A DNA stretch of 32,870 nt, from positions 1-32,870 of the forward strand of contig JAGVDA010000062.1 of the NCBI GenBank assembly GCA_020058975.1, given 5' to 3'. The notes below the pieces were generated by a model. It was not told where the DNA came from and did no database searches. It worked only from the letters and a program-made list of their open reading frames with translations. Source of the DNA: Thermosynechococcus sp. WC_1. Its GTDB lineage: Bacteria > Cyanobacteriota > Cyanobacteriia > Thermosynechococcales > Thermosynechococcaceae. Made by a program: the position numbers and the translations under genes. Shown piece after piece: positions 8,179 through 15,083 of the stretch (positions are counted from its first letter, which is position 1; the number at the start of each line of letters is the position of its first letter).

Positions 8179-8180
8179 AA

Positions 8181-8549
8181 ATGGCAATCAAAATCTCTCG
8201 CCCCGTAGCATCTCCAGTCGTGGAGCAAGAAGTCACCCTCACTGCTGGCGCTCCAATTGTCCTCAATGATCTGGCATGGGTCGTTCCACTGATTCTAGGT
8301 GGTGTCGCTCCGGCTCCCGTCGAAGGGGAGAAGGGCAAGCCTAGCCCCATTCATGCCGCTGGTGTACAGATTCAAGCAGGCATCTTTGATGGTGGGGCTT
8401 CTGGTTCTGTCCTTCAAATCACAGTATCGAGTCTTGATAGTGTTGGAGCTGCCATCACCTCTGAGGCGCTGCCTCCTAGCACCATTCTGGGTAGCTTCCA
8501 GGTCAACCTTGACCAAGTGTTATCCAATGTAAACGTTCCCCGCCCGTAG
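8181..8549 (+). CDS. Hypothetical structural protein between connector and tail tube
   Basis: A 122-residue beta-rich protein. I choose the ATG at 8181, two bases after the previous stop, because the longer frame from 8118 would overlap the connector gene deeply. The sequence alternates Val, Pro and Gly with strand-like segments (QEVTLTAGAPIVLNDLAW, SVLQITVSSLDSVGAAI). Its place suggests a neck or tail-tip component, or a small virion decoration protein. No family is recognised. Confidence 0.7.
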   Translation: MAIKISRPVASPVVEQEVTLTAGAPIVLNDLAWVVPLILGGVAPAPVEGEKGKPSPIHAAGVQIQAGIFDGGASGSVLQITVSSLDSVGAAITSEALPPSTILGSFQVNLDQVLSNVNVPRP

Positions 8550-8563
8550 TCTAGGAGTAGAAA

Positions 8564-9355
8564 ATGGCTGATATTACAAACGGTATTAGAGCGGTCGCCG
8601 CCATGTCTTTCGTAGACAATGACACGGGCATTGCGATCGCACTTCAGGCCACAAACCAAGTCGTATTCAACCCTGGCATCACTCAGGAAGTCGTCTATGC
8701 TTCAAATGAACTAGGGACTGAAGTTCCCGTTCGTCAAATTAAGAGCCGAGAAGATCCCACCTTTCAGGTGACATTCCCCCGTAAAAACCTAGATGCCTTG
8801 AGTCAAGGGTTGAACCGAAAATGGACAAAGGCTGGCTCATCTACTCCAGTTGCCGCTCGGTATATTCGGCAATTCACCCCTACTTCCGCGACTATTGCCG
8901 CTGTAACGACAGGGATTGAAGGGTTTGACCTGACGGCTGACCCAGCGGGAGCGAAAGGTTCAGTGAATCTCACCGGAGTTTCTGAAGCTATGACTGTCGC
9001 CCCATTTGCTACGCCATCTTTTACGACCAAGGGGTTCGCAGTTGGGGCAGCGGGTGCGCTGAAGTTCTCGACAGACGTGGTGGGCAATCCCGTGGTGCTA
9101 GATATTCCCTACACCATCAACGGTCTTTACTACCTTGGGGAGCAGATTTTCTCGAATCTGAGCTTAACCTTCACCCTCATCATGGATGACTTCAAACTCA
9201 TTCAGATGCGTTTCCCCCGTGCGTCGATCTCTCAGGATAATACGACCATCAACTTTGCTGAGGGTGGCATTCAGGCTACCTATCGAAGCATCTTTGATGG
9301 GACTCGCTGTGTTCCTTACGATCTAACCTATCTTGGTCTATCCCGTACCTGCTAA
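8564..9355 (+). CDS. Major tail tube protein candidate
   Basis: A 263-residue protein rich in beta strands, Thr, Gly and Asn, with a good ribosome site (AGGAG seven bases before the ATG). A tail tube protein is expected at this point, after the connectors and before the chaperone pair. Size and composition fit a siphovirus tube subunit. Middle residues ~95-165 are especially Thr/Ala-rich and may form an added surface domain. The stop overlaps the next start by one base (TAATG). The call comes mainly from gene order. Confidence 0.65.
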   Translation: MADITNGIRAVAAMSFVDNDTGIAIALQATNQVVFNPGITQEVVYASNELGTEVPVRQIKSREDPTFQVTFPRKNLDALSQGLNRKWTKAGSSTPVAARYIRQFTPTSATIAAVTTGIEGFDLTADPAGAKGSVNLTGVSEAMTVAPFATPSFTTKGFAVGAAGALKFSTDVVGNPVVLDIPYTINGLYYLGEQIFSNLSLTFTLIMDDFKLIQMRFPRASISQDNTTINFAEGGIQATYRSIFDGTRCVPYDLTYLGLSRTC

Positions 9356-10020
9356 TGCGATGCCTTAAGGTTATCTACCCAGATGGGCAACGGGTCTGGG
9401 TAGGGGAATGTCCGGCTGAATACCTTCTCGTATTTGGGGAAGCCCTATCTGAACTTTTCCAACTACAGTCTGAAATCGGCGATCCAATGGTCGCCTTTAA
9501 TGACCCTGCAGTAGTTGGCCTTATGAAGTTTGTCTCTTCCGTCCTCCCAGTCCTCCCGTTTCGGCGGGAGGCTTTTTCTATTGACCCATTCCTATCCCCA
9601 CTCGATATCGGCACGCTCTCTGAGTTTTTCTATGGCGCTGACTGTCGGGTGGCTCAACTTCATTCTCCAGCGGAAGATGCCACGCCACCGTTAGAACAGG
9701 ATGACTACACCGTTGAGAACATGCCCATCTTGCCCAGTGGGAATGCGATCGCCGATCTACTCGCACGACTCTCTCGCATTGATAACTCAACCGCCAACGC
9801 ACAGAAGCTCATGCAAACCTATGACATGGGCACACTGAATGCCCTGGTGCAGCAGGTAGGGGAATTGCAGCGCGACCCGAAAGAACGGTTTGAGGAGTAC
9901 AAGAAGAAACGGCTAGAAGCCACTGTGCAATACGCTCAGGAGCATGATATGGAACTCTATACTAGAATCATGGGATTAAATACGGGAGAAACGAATGGCA
10001 ATCAAACCGATCAAAGTTAG
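9355..10020 (+). CDS. Probable tail assembly chaperone (first of a pair)
   Basis: A 221-residue, mostly helical acidic protein starting on the last base of the tail-tube stop codon. Its 3' end overlaps the next gene by 26 bases in a different frame. In siphoviruses, two overlapping genes between tail tube and tape measure usually encode the G and GT chaperones that hold the tape measure during assembly. The C-terminal part (RDPKERFEEYKKKRLEATVQ) is strongly helical. I see no classic slippery heptamer for a -1 shift, and the second gene has its own ribosome site. The function is inferred from order and overlap. Confidence 0.5.
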   Translation: MRCLKVIYPDGQRVWVGECPAEYLLVFGEALSELFQLQSEIGDPMVAFNDPAVVGLMKFVSSVLPVLPFRREAFSIDPFLSPLDIGTLSEFFYGADCRVAQLHSPAEDATPPLEQDDYTVENMPILPSGNAIADLLARLSRIDNSTANAQKLMQTYDMGTLNALVQQVGELQRDPKERFEEYKKKRLEATVQYAQEHDMELYTRIMGLNTGETNGNQTDQS

Positions 10021-10537
10021 AGTCGCAGGTATTGAGTACGAAGTAAGCACCGTCAATGAGCTTGCTATTTTCCCGATGCTGCGGGTATTTGGGACTAACT
10101 TGGCTCCAGAGGACACGAAATCAAAAGAGTATAAGAAGTGGCAAGAGAAATTCCTGTCGCGCTTTGCCGACCCCACCAACCAAGCATCTGTCGCCTACTC
10201 CCTCCGCACCATCATTCCAGAACTGCCAGAATCAGTGGTGAAGTATGTCCTTTACAAAGAAGAGGGTGGCGATCGCCGTGAAGACTTCGTGCTGAACATT
10301 GGGGCAATGGATTTACTGGCCTTAGTGGATGCAATTAGCCCATTGTTGAATGCTCGGGCGGCTGAGTTGGAGGGACGACCTGTAAAGGAGAAGCCTAAGG
10401 GGTTTGGTTCATTTGTAGGAGAGCTAAAAGAATTAGAGAAGGCTGACATTAAAAAGCTGAATGCTCACGAACTTTCCGAGCAACGCGCAGCCCTCCAAGC
10501 CCAACTTGCCGAACTCGAAACCGTTTCTGAGGGATAA
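9995..10537 (+). CDS. Probable tail assembly chaperone partner
   Basis: A 180-residue protein beginning inside the end of the previous gene, with GGAG a few bases upstream of its ATG. The N-terminus is a small beta unit (IKVRVAGIEYEVSTVNELA). The rest is helical, with a charged C-terminal coil (KADIKKLNAHELSEQRAALQ). It looks like the second member of a tail-chaperone pair, but no family motif is decisive. The tape measure would be expected next; here it lies about 13 kb away beyond the small-gene array. Confidence 0.5.
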   Translation: MAIKPIKVRVAGIEYEVSTVNELAIFPMLRVFGTNLAPEDTKSKEYKKWQEKFLSRFADPTNQASVAYSLRTIIPELPESVVKYVLYKEEGGDRREDFVLNIGAMDLLALVDAISPLLNARAAELEGRPVKEKPKGFGSFVGELKELEKADIKKLNAHELSEQRAALQAQLAELETVSEG

Positions 10538-10541
10538 CCCC

Positions 10542-12425
10542 ATGACGACTGCCACACTCCAAACCAAGATGACCGATATCGTCGCTCGACTTGATAAGGC
10601 GTGTGGCAAGTCGTTTATTGCTGAAGGGCAGATATGTTCTAAGGAAGTGGTAGGGCGATCTACTAAGGGAGAGAACTCATCCCCAACAGCCTTAGCTGTC
10701 AATGATAAAACTCTATCTGCGCGTAAGCTTCTGACTGCTGGAGGTTTAATCGCATCTACCGCCCTTCTGGGCGTGTTGACAAAGAGTGGGCATGAGATCC
10801 TAACCTCAAAACTACCTGACGATGCAGTGCCACCACCAGAACCCCCAAAGGGTTTATATGACAGTTTTCAGTCTGGAGACTTAATCTATCAGGCCGTTGA
10901 TTTCGCAGGAACTAAACGGGCGCACTACTCTGTTTATGTTGGCAAGGTGAATGGAGAGCATCGAATTTTTGATGTGTCTACCAAGAAATCATCCAGCGGC
11001 AAAACAGAAGGATCTGTCGCCGCAGCTAGACCCATTGATGAAGCTCATTCGACTGGCTCAAGCTTCCAGCCAGCCTCAAGAGTAAGTGAGGATGGGGAGC
11101 GTCCATCGGCTGAACAGCTAAATAAGATCATTGACCAACTCAATGGGAAAGACTTTGATTGGTCTGGGTTCAAAACAAATTGCGAGACATTTGCTAGGAC
11201 GATCACAAATGATTTGCCCGTCTCCACTCAGTCTAAGAATGTGTCTCCATTGACGGCAGAAATTGTCTCAGGGTTAATGAGGGCAGCACTTCCAAAAGGC
11301 TACGAAAAACGTGCCATCAAACAGAATGAGGTTGCGAAAATTGTGAAGAAGACTTTGAACCAGGATGCCGCCATGAACCCCAAAGCCCAAGCCGCTCAAA
11401 TTCTCACACCTATCTTCAACAACCGCCCTGTGACGGTGATGTCGGTGTCTCTCAGTCCCGAGGGGAATCCCGTTGGCGTATTCCGTGGTGAACCGCGCCC
11501 AGGTCAGACCCACTACTACACTTTCAATATGGGTCAGAAAGTCACGTTTAAGCGGGTGATGGTGAAGCGGGATGCAATGGATGAAGGTTGTGGCTGTACC
11601 GAGTGCGACAAAAAGAAGAAGCGCAAGGGTGAGGCTTTCGAGAAGGTTGATGCTGACCCATGTTGGGAAGGGTTTAAGCAAGTTGGGATGAAGCGCAAGG
11701 GGAAGAAGCAGGTGCCCAACTGTGTGCCAGTCGGCGACAAAGTTGATGCACGCCTTGATAAAAAGTGTGGGGCATCTGGTATCCCTGACAATGCGAAGTG
11801 TACGAAGGCTGAAGGGGGTGCTACTCCAGACACAATGAGCGAGGCGGAGGCGCAAGCCCACGTCAAGAATAAAATCGAGACACACTATAAAAAGCAAGAG
11901 GCTAAAAAAGCCCGATCAAAAGCCGTTCGCAAGCAACTTTTGATTCTGGGAGGCTTGATTGCAACCAATGCCGCCATCCGCATCGCATCGAATATAGCTG
12001 TCGAGAAACAGGTAATGCAGCAGCATGGCGTTGACAAAGAAACGGCTCGGAAGTTCAGAAAAGATGTCGCTAAGGCATATCAAAAATATGGGAGTGCAGG
12101 AGCCAATGCCTTCTATGAAGCATGGAAGCGAGAGAATGACCCTAAAAGTGCCGGATCTTCAACTGCTAAAGCATCAGTCACTGATCGGAACTGGAATAAA
12201 ACCCTAGATGTGCCCGCAGATGCGACCCCTGCCCAGGTGAAGGCTGCTTTCCGCAAAAAAGCGAAGGAGACACACCCTGACTACGGTGGATCAGCCGCTG
12301 AATTTGCCAAGGTACAGAAGGCTTGGGAGTCAGCTCAAGCCCTCGGCAAGGTCAAACGCGGTGACTCCATTGAGATGGAATGGTTCATCAAGCGAATGGA
12401 CGCACGAAGTAAGGTGACGGGGTAG
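10542..12425 (+). CDS. LRAT-like / Cys-motif / J-domain fusion protein
   Basis: A 627-residue protein, starting at the ATG after GAGGG rather than at the longer frame overlapping its neighbour. In order: a Cys motif ARLDKACG..GQICSK (15-34), a hydrophobic segment (~62-80), and an LRAT or NlpC/P60-like domain (~108-250). That domain has candidate catalytic H128 (AHYSVYVG) and C214 (KTNCETF). Then come a Cys cluster (CGCTEC, ~350-355), a CW...VPNCVP motif (~374-396), a second ARLDKKCG..AKCTK motif and a second hydrophobic stretch (~464-484). It ends in a DnaJ-type J domain (~552-602) with HPD at 578-580. LRAT-like folds act on lipids or thioesters and J domains stimulate Hsp70. A virion or injection role, perhaps recruiting host DnaK, is inferred. 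Confidence 0.7.
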   Translation: MTTATLQTKMTDIVARLDKACGKSFIAEGQICSKEVVGRSTKGENSSPTALAVNDKTLSARKLLTAGGLIASTALLGVLTKSGHEILTSKLPDDAVPPPEPPKGLYDSFQSGDLIYQAVDFAGTKRAHYSVYVGKVNGEHRIFDVSTKKSSSGKTEGSVAAARPIDEAHSTGSSFQPASRVSEDGERPSAEQLNKIIDQLNGKDFDWSGFKTNCETFARTITNDLPVSTQSKNVSPLTAEIVSGLMRAALPKGYEKRAIKQNEVAKIVKKTLNQDAAMNPKAQAAQILTPIFNNRPVTVMSVSLSPEGNPVGVFRGEPRPGQTHYYTFNMGQKVTFKRVMVKRDAMDEGCGCTECDKKKKRKGEAFEKVDADPCWEGFKQVGMKRKGKKQVPNCVPVGDKVDARLDKKCGASGIPDNAKCTKAEGGATPDTMSEAEAQAHVKNKIETHYKKQEAKKARSKAVRKQLLILGGLIATNAAIRIASNIAVEKQVMQQHGVDKETARKFRKDVAKAYQKYGSAGANAFYEAWKRENDPKSAGSSTAKASVTDRNWNKTLDVPADATPAQVKAAFRKKAKETHPDYGGSAAEFAKVQKAWESAQALGKVKRGDSIEMEWFIKRMDARSKVTG

Positions 12426-12461
12426 ATTGGGTACACTAAACCCGCCGCGCTATATCAACCC

Positions 12462-12839
12462 ATGCTCAAATATCTCGCCATTGTCCTGCTGCTGACATCC
12501 TGTGCTGCGACTCCTCCGGCTGTTGTGGAAGCACCTTCTGTCACCCCAGAGGTCGTCAGTACGCCTGCCTCGGTACAGAAGCCTGCATCAGCTACCTGCA
12601 CCAGAAGGTATCAAGCTCTTGACCTGGAGATCTACCAATACTGCGTCTTAGAGGGTATGAGCTACGTCACAGTGGCGAATATCATTGGCAATGCTGGGCA
12701 TCCTGTCGCATCGGGAGGCGGATCTTCAACTGTGCAATGGAATGGCAGGACGGGAACGATGATGGCAACCTTTGTGGATGATCGGCTTGTTAGCAAAGCG
12801 CAGAGTGGACTAGAGCCATGTGTCAGCAATTGCCCATAG
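12462..12839 (+). CDS. Lipoprotein with BLIP/DUF3862-like domain (moron candidate)
   Basis: A 125-residue secreted lipoprotein. The N-terminus MLKYLAIVLLLTSCAA is a signal peptide with a lipobox (LTSC), cleaved before Cys14. A Pro/Val-rich linker follows. The C-terminal domain (YCVLEGMSYVTVANIIG, then STVQWNGRTGTMMATFVDD) has the repeat-like pattern of beta-lactamase-inhibitor-like or SmpA/OmlA-like domains. Two Cys at CVSNCP end the protein. It is separated from the tail genes by a short gap and followed by its own terminator. That is the layout of a moron, so a surface role such as superinfection exclusion is plausible but unproven. Confidence 0.7.
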   Translation: MLKYLAIVLLLTSCAATPPAVVEAPSVTPEVVSTPASVQKPASATCTRRYQALDLEIYQYCVLEGMSYVTVANIIGNAGHPVASGGGSSTVQWNGRTGTMMATFVDDRLVSKAQSGLEPCVSNCP

Positions 12840-12943
12840 AATAGATATGCCTGCAATAGCATTAACTAGGAATCCTAATGGATAGACTTGCAGCCTATGG
12901 GTGAAGTGTGTCAAAAGCACAAGTACGATTGAGCAGACAGCAA

Positions 12944-12975
12944 AAAGCCCTCAACCAATTACGGTTGAGGGCTTT
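12944..12975. terminator. Bidirectional hairpin terminator between convergent operons
   Basis: AAAGCCCTCAACC and GGTTGAGGGCTTT form a perfect 13-bp stem with a 6-base loop, flanked by A on the left and T on the right. It sits between the plus-strand lipoprotein gene and the last minus-strand array gene and should end both. Confidence 0.85.
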
Positions 12976-12978
12976 GCA

Positions 12979-13125
12979 TTAGAAATGATCGTAAATCCAT
13001 TGTCGCTGACGGGGTGTCAGCAGGTCATCATCATCCCCTGGTTCGTCAGGGTCTTCAAATGTTTCCCAATAGGCGGCCTGCGCTTGTTCCATACGGTCAA
13101 GCGCATCATCGTATGCGTCGGGCAT
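12979..13125 (-). CDS. Small acidic protein, last gene of the array
   Basis: A 48-residue protein (MPDAYDDALDRMEQAQAAYW...) ending RQRQWIYDHF, with an acidic middle (EDPDEPGDDDD). CAGGAG lies six bases before the ATG. The stop is three bases from the terminator stem, so this is the end of the transcription unit. The tRNA-like element at 13164-13202 precedes it. Acidic, DNA-mimic-like composition is common in anti-host phage proteins, but the function is unknown. Confidence 0.7.
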   Translation of the reverse strand: MPDAYDDALDRMEQAQAAYWETFEDPDEPGDDDDLLTPRQRQWIYDHF

Positions 13126-13163
13126 ATTATTCTCCTGTTTTGAGTGAATCCCCTAAGGGAAAA

Positions 13164-13202
13164 CCCGCTCACGGACTCGAACCGTGATGCTGCCAATGCG
13201 GG
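13164..13202 (-). repeat. tRNA-like element a (T-arm plus acceptor stem)
   Basis: On the minus strand CCCGC pairs with GCGGG and encloses a ten-base linker and the T-arm TCACGG-TTCGAGT-CCGTGA. The second hairpin (TTCCC-TTA-GGGGA) follows at 13149-13161, then the ribosome site of the 48-residue gene. Confidence 0.8.
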
Positions 13203-13210
13203 TGGTTGGG

Positions 13211-13432
13211 CTAAGCTTCTACTGGGTAGGAGAGAGTGTAATCAGCGTGGCAAACTCCATAAGTTTTCCCGTTGATCTTGACCCAGCATCTGCCGCGCCA
13301 ATCATCCTCTTCTATGTCCCAGTCCTCAGCAATTTTGTCGCCTCGGTTAAAGTCAGCCTCTGGTTGATAACCGCGCCCAGCAGGGACTAAGCGGTTATGC
13401 TCAATCATCAATGCGATGTTTGCTTTTAGCAT
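13211..13432 (-). CDS. Hypothetical small protein
   Basis: A 73-residue acidic protein (MLKANIALMIEHNRLVPAG...), with a Trp/Asp-rich centre (AEDWDIEEDDWRGRCW) and a strand-like C-terminus (INGKTYGVCHADYTLSYP). GAGG lies about nine bases upstream of the ATG. It is the first gene after the promoter at ~13565. The tRNA-like element a follows it and a leader of about 130 bases precedes it. No family is recognised. Confidence 0.75.
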   Translation of the reverse strand: MLKANIALMIEHNRLVPAGRGYQPEADFNRGDKIAEDWDIEEDDWRGRCWVKINGKTYGVCHADYTLSYPVEA

Positions 13433-13563
13433 TTCTTTTTCCTCTATGTGGTCTAAACAATTGCCACATCCCTAAAAGGGTTTGGTAGAGGTCGCTGAGA
13501 GGCTTATGGCAAGCAGCTTGGGTATCACACCCACCTTATAGGCTTTCTCTCTCGCTCTATTTC

Positions 13564-13585
13564 ATTATACCATTCATGTGTACAT
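13564..13585 (-). promoter_or_regulatory. Array promoter P4 with TGTACA operator
   Basis: The minus strand has a perfect -10 TATAAT at 13564-13569 and the palindrome ATGTACACAT at 13576-13585, six bases upstream of it. The -35 position is poor, so activation or a weak basal promoter is possible. The leader toward 13432 contains a CCCTTTTAGGG hairpin similar to the second hairpin of the repeat elements. Confidence 0.6.
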
Positions 13586-13615
13586 GGCGGTAGTGGCAAT
13601 ATTCCCGAAGGAAAT

Positions 13616-13661
13616 GCGAACGCCCCGAATCGAACGGGGTGAACCTCCAGTAGGCGATCGC
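13616..13661 (-). repeat. tRNA-like element b
   Basis: T-arm CCCCG-TTCGATT-CGGGG (13623-13639) with a short acceptor pairing GCGA/TCGC, the 5' part lying on a HIP1 site just past the stop of the gene at 13670. A TTTCC..GGGAA hairpin follows. It closes one transcription unit, and promoter P4 lies just downstream. Confidence 0.7.
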
Positions 13662-13669
13662 TATGAAGT

Positions 13670-13825
13670 TTATGGGTCTAGATGATCGTCAGTTAATTTC
13701 TGCATATTCCTAGCGTATCTATCTATGTCTTTGACTGCCTCGCTTAAGTCAATCCTTGAGGCTTTCAACATTAGTTCATGGTTCGCGCTATAAACTGTTC
13801 GCAGAATTTGAGCTTTATTCATCAT
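13670..13825 (-). CDS. Hypothetical small helical protein
   Basis: A 51-residue (or 50, if the second ATG is used) charged helical protein: MMNKAQILRTVYSANHELML..., ending DDHLDP. AAGGAG precedes the start, and its first ATG follows directly on the TGA of the upstream gene, so the two are coupled. No tRNA-like element lies between them, in keeping with the rule that coupled pairs lack one. Function is unknown. Confidence 0.65.
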   Translation of the reverse strand: MMNKAQILRTVYSANHELMLKASRIDLSEAVKDIDRYARNMQKLTDDHLDP

Positions 13826-13984
13826 TCACTCCTTCCCCTGTATCGGGAAAATAACTACTTGGCAATGTGTGTGCCCCAAACGCTCCAGCCGCCTCACTTC
13901 TCGACGTGCTTCATGGATGTCCCATGTGTCGAGAAGTTCGCTGAAGCTGGTTGCGTCTGGGGTGATTGAGAGAATGGCGATCAT
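13826..13984 (-). CDS. Hypothetical small protein, coupled both sides
   Basis: A 52-residue protein (MIAILSITPDATSFSELLDT...) with a basic helix (HEARREVRRLERLG) and a strand-like end (CQVVIFPIQGKE). Its ATG overlaps the stop of the upstream gene (ATGA) and its own TGA abuts the next start. The ribosome site is weak, so translation probably depends on coupling. No family is recognised. Confidence 0.65.
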   Translation of the reverse strand: MIAILSITPDATSFSELLDTWDIHEARREVRRLERLGHTHCQVVIFPIQGKE

Positions 13985-14226
13985 TGTCTTGAGAAATGAC
14001 CGACGATTTGTTTTTTCGCCGTTTGCTCATCCTCTGATAACGAGAACTGCCCATTTCCTTTAGTCTGGCTCCAACTCTGATCCGAGTTTTGCCAAACGTA
14101 TAGACCCTCGTAGTTCTTGTTCGTTCGGTATTCAGAAACAGGAGTCATTTCATCCTCGAAGTCGATTTTGAAAGACCATCCTGTTTCGTCTGCATGGACT
14201 CCTCTAGTGAGGCTTAGAATCTTCAT
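13981..14226 (-). CDS. Hypothetical small protein
   Basis: An 81-residue protein from the ATG that follows GGAG by seven bases (MKILSLTRGVHADETGWSF...). Trp/Tyr-rich strands (GLYVWQNSDQSWSQTKGNGQ) suggest a small beta domain, then a helix (EDEQTAKKQIVGHF). A longer in-frame extension would run back through the tRNA-like element and is unlikely. The stop overlaps the next start. No known family. Confidence 0.7.
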   Translation of the reverse strand: MKILSLTRGVHADETGWSFKIDFEDEMTPVSEYRTNKNYEGLYVWQNSDQSWSQTKGNGQFSLSEDEQTAKKQIVGHFSRQ

Positions 14227-14268
14227 CTTCAATCTCCATTTCTTTACAACATCCGGCGAACCGGAATA

Positions 14269-14316
14269 CCCACCCGCCGAATCGAACGGCGGCACCAAAG
14301 GGTGAACCAATGTGGG
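14269..14316 (-). repeat. tRNA-like element c
   Basis: CCCAC pairs with GTGGG around T-arm CCGCCG-TTCGATT-CGGCGG (14274-14292). The linker contains a CACC-CTTT-GGTG mini-hairpin in the anticodon-arm position. The second hairpin ATTCCGG-TTCG-CCGGAT (14251-14267) has a UUCG tetraloop. Acceptor and T-arm are identical to element l at 18840. Confidence 0.85.
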
Positions 14317-14320
14317 CGAA

Positions 14321-14533
14321 TCAGTCTATTAAATCCAGATCTGCAAGGTTATCTCTTAGATTGATTGCTAAGGTGTCAGCCTGCTCATCTGTTAATCCAG
14401 ACTCAGCCATCTGATAAAGATTTATTTCACGGTCTTCGTTGAGCCAGTTCAGATACAAAGTTGCTTCTGCTTCTGTTCCGTGCCTATAAAGGGTTTCGGT
14501 GTTATAAGCCGTAAACTCAAATGTGGTTTCCAT
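14321..14533 (-). CDS. Hypothetical small acidic protein
   Basis: A 70-residue acidic protein (METTFEFTAYNTETLYRHGT...) with a Glu/Leu-rich helical C-terminus (TDEQADTLAINLRDNLADLD). CAGGAAA lies seven bases before the ATG. Its stop TGA lies five bases before the acceptor strand of element c. Such small acidic proteins are frequent in phage early regions; no specific function is visible. Confidence 0.75.
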   Translation of the reverse strand: METTFEFTAYNTETLYRHGTEAEATLYLNWLNEDREINLYQMAESGLTDEQADTLAINLRDNLADLDLID

Positions 14534-14570
14534 ATTTCTTTCCTGTACGTTAAATCCCCTTTCGAGGAAT

Positions 14571-14616
14571 ACCAGCAGGGGGGAGTCGAACCCCCATTCT
14601 TCCTTTAGACTGCGGT
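14571..14616 (-). repeat. tRNA-like element d
   Basis: T-arm GGGGG-TTCGACT-CCCCC (14579-14595). The acceptor ACCGCAG pairs with CTGC-T-GGT (one bulged T), and its 5' half lies in the last codons of the gene at 14605. A TTCC..GGGGA hairpin follows, then the ribosome site. Confidence 0.75.
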
Positions 14617-14718
14617 AGTGACCTTAAACTCAACCTTGAAGCTGCCTATGAAGCGCTTGAACGCCTTCACAACGGCAACGGCTAACTGGTCACAGAATAA
14701 ACTAATGAGTTGAAGCAT
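14605..14718 (-). CDS. Very small amphipathic protein (37 residues)
   Basis: A 37-residue protein: MLQLISLFCDQLAVAVVKAF, then KRFIGSFKVEF and VTTAV. AAGGAC lies six bases before the ATG. The hydrophobic, then basic, pattern suggests an amphipathic or membrane-touching helix. The C-terminal ...TTAV echoes the ...ATAV of the upstream gene at 14805, perhaps an old duplication. The acceptor strand of element d overlaps its final codons and stop. It could be a toxin-like or membrane-active peptide, but that is only suggested by composition. Confidence 0.6.
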   Translation of the reverse strand: MLQLISLFCDQLAVAVVKAFKRFIGSFKVEFKVTTAV

Positions 14719-14804
14719 GGTCTTGTCCTTGAGTGAAGTATAAGTGCTTTGTGGCTTGCGTCCATACGGGTAGGGCTTACGCCTTTTCGCAGCTCAGGAG
14801 CCTC

Positions 14805-15083
14805 TTAAACTGCTGTTGCCAGCTTCATCATCAACTTAGCTTTCGTATCATTTTTGTGATACTGTACCGCGCGATTGCGGCACTCGCCCCGAAGGAGTCT
14901 TAGTTTTTGCTTTGCCTGTATCACCGCTGGCAGCGCGAGGCTTGCGGGGGCGGGTAGATACAGCTTTCGTGGCTTGCGGATGAGAGTGAGCTTCACTTGG
15001 AACAGGCTCTTGAAGAGGTTCCACAGTGGCTTGACCACTTGATTGACTGCCCACTTCATCGCTTTCTTGATTAGATTGAACAT
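14805..15083 (-). CDS. Basic amphipathic protein overlapping another gene out of frame
   Basis: A 92-residue basic protein starting MFNLIKKAMKWAVNQVVKP, an amphipathic helix with Trp, then a basic body ending KLMMKLATAV. It starts inside the gene at 14848-15414 and shares 236 bases with it in a different frame. Its start region (22 bases up to the ATG) repeats the start region of that gene with two mismatches, good evidence that this internal start is used. No tRNA-like element follows it; the 86-base gap to the next gene holds only weak hairpins. Confidence 0.55.
   Translation of the reverse strand: MFNLIKKAMKWAVNQVVKPLWNLFKSLFQVKLTLIRKPRKLYLPAPASLALPAVIQAKQKLRLLRGECRNRAVQYHKNDTKAKLMMKLATAV

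Noticed and set aside
9961-10020. Programmed frameshift between the two chaperone genes
   Set aside because: The overlap resembles G/GT gene pairs, but I see no slippery heptamer and the second gene has its own ribosome site.
11274-11897. 207-residue minus-strand frame inside the LRAT/J-domain gene
   Set aside because: It overlaps a gene with strong domain evidence and has biased, hydrophobic shadow composition.
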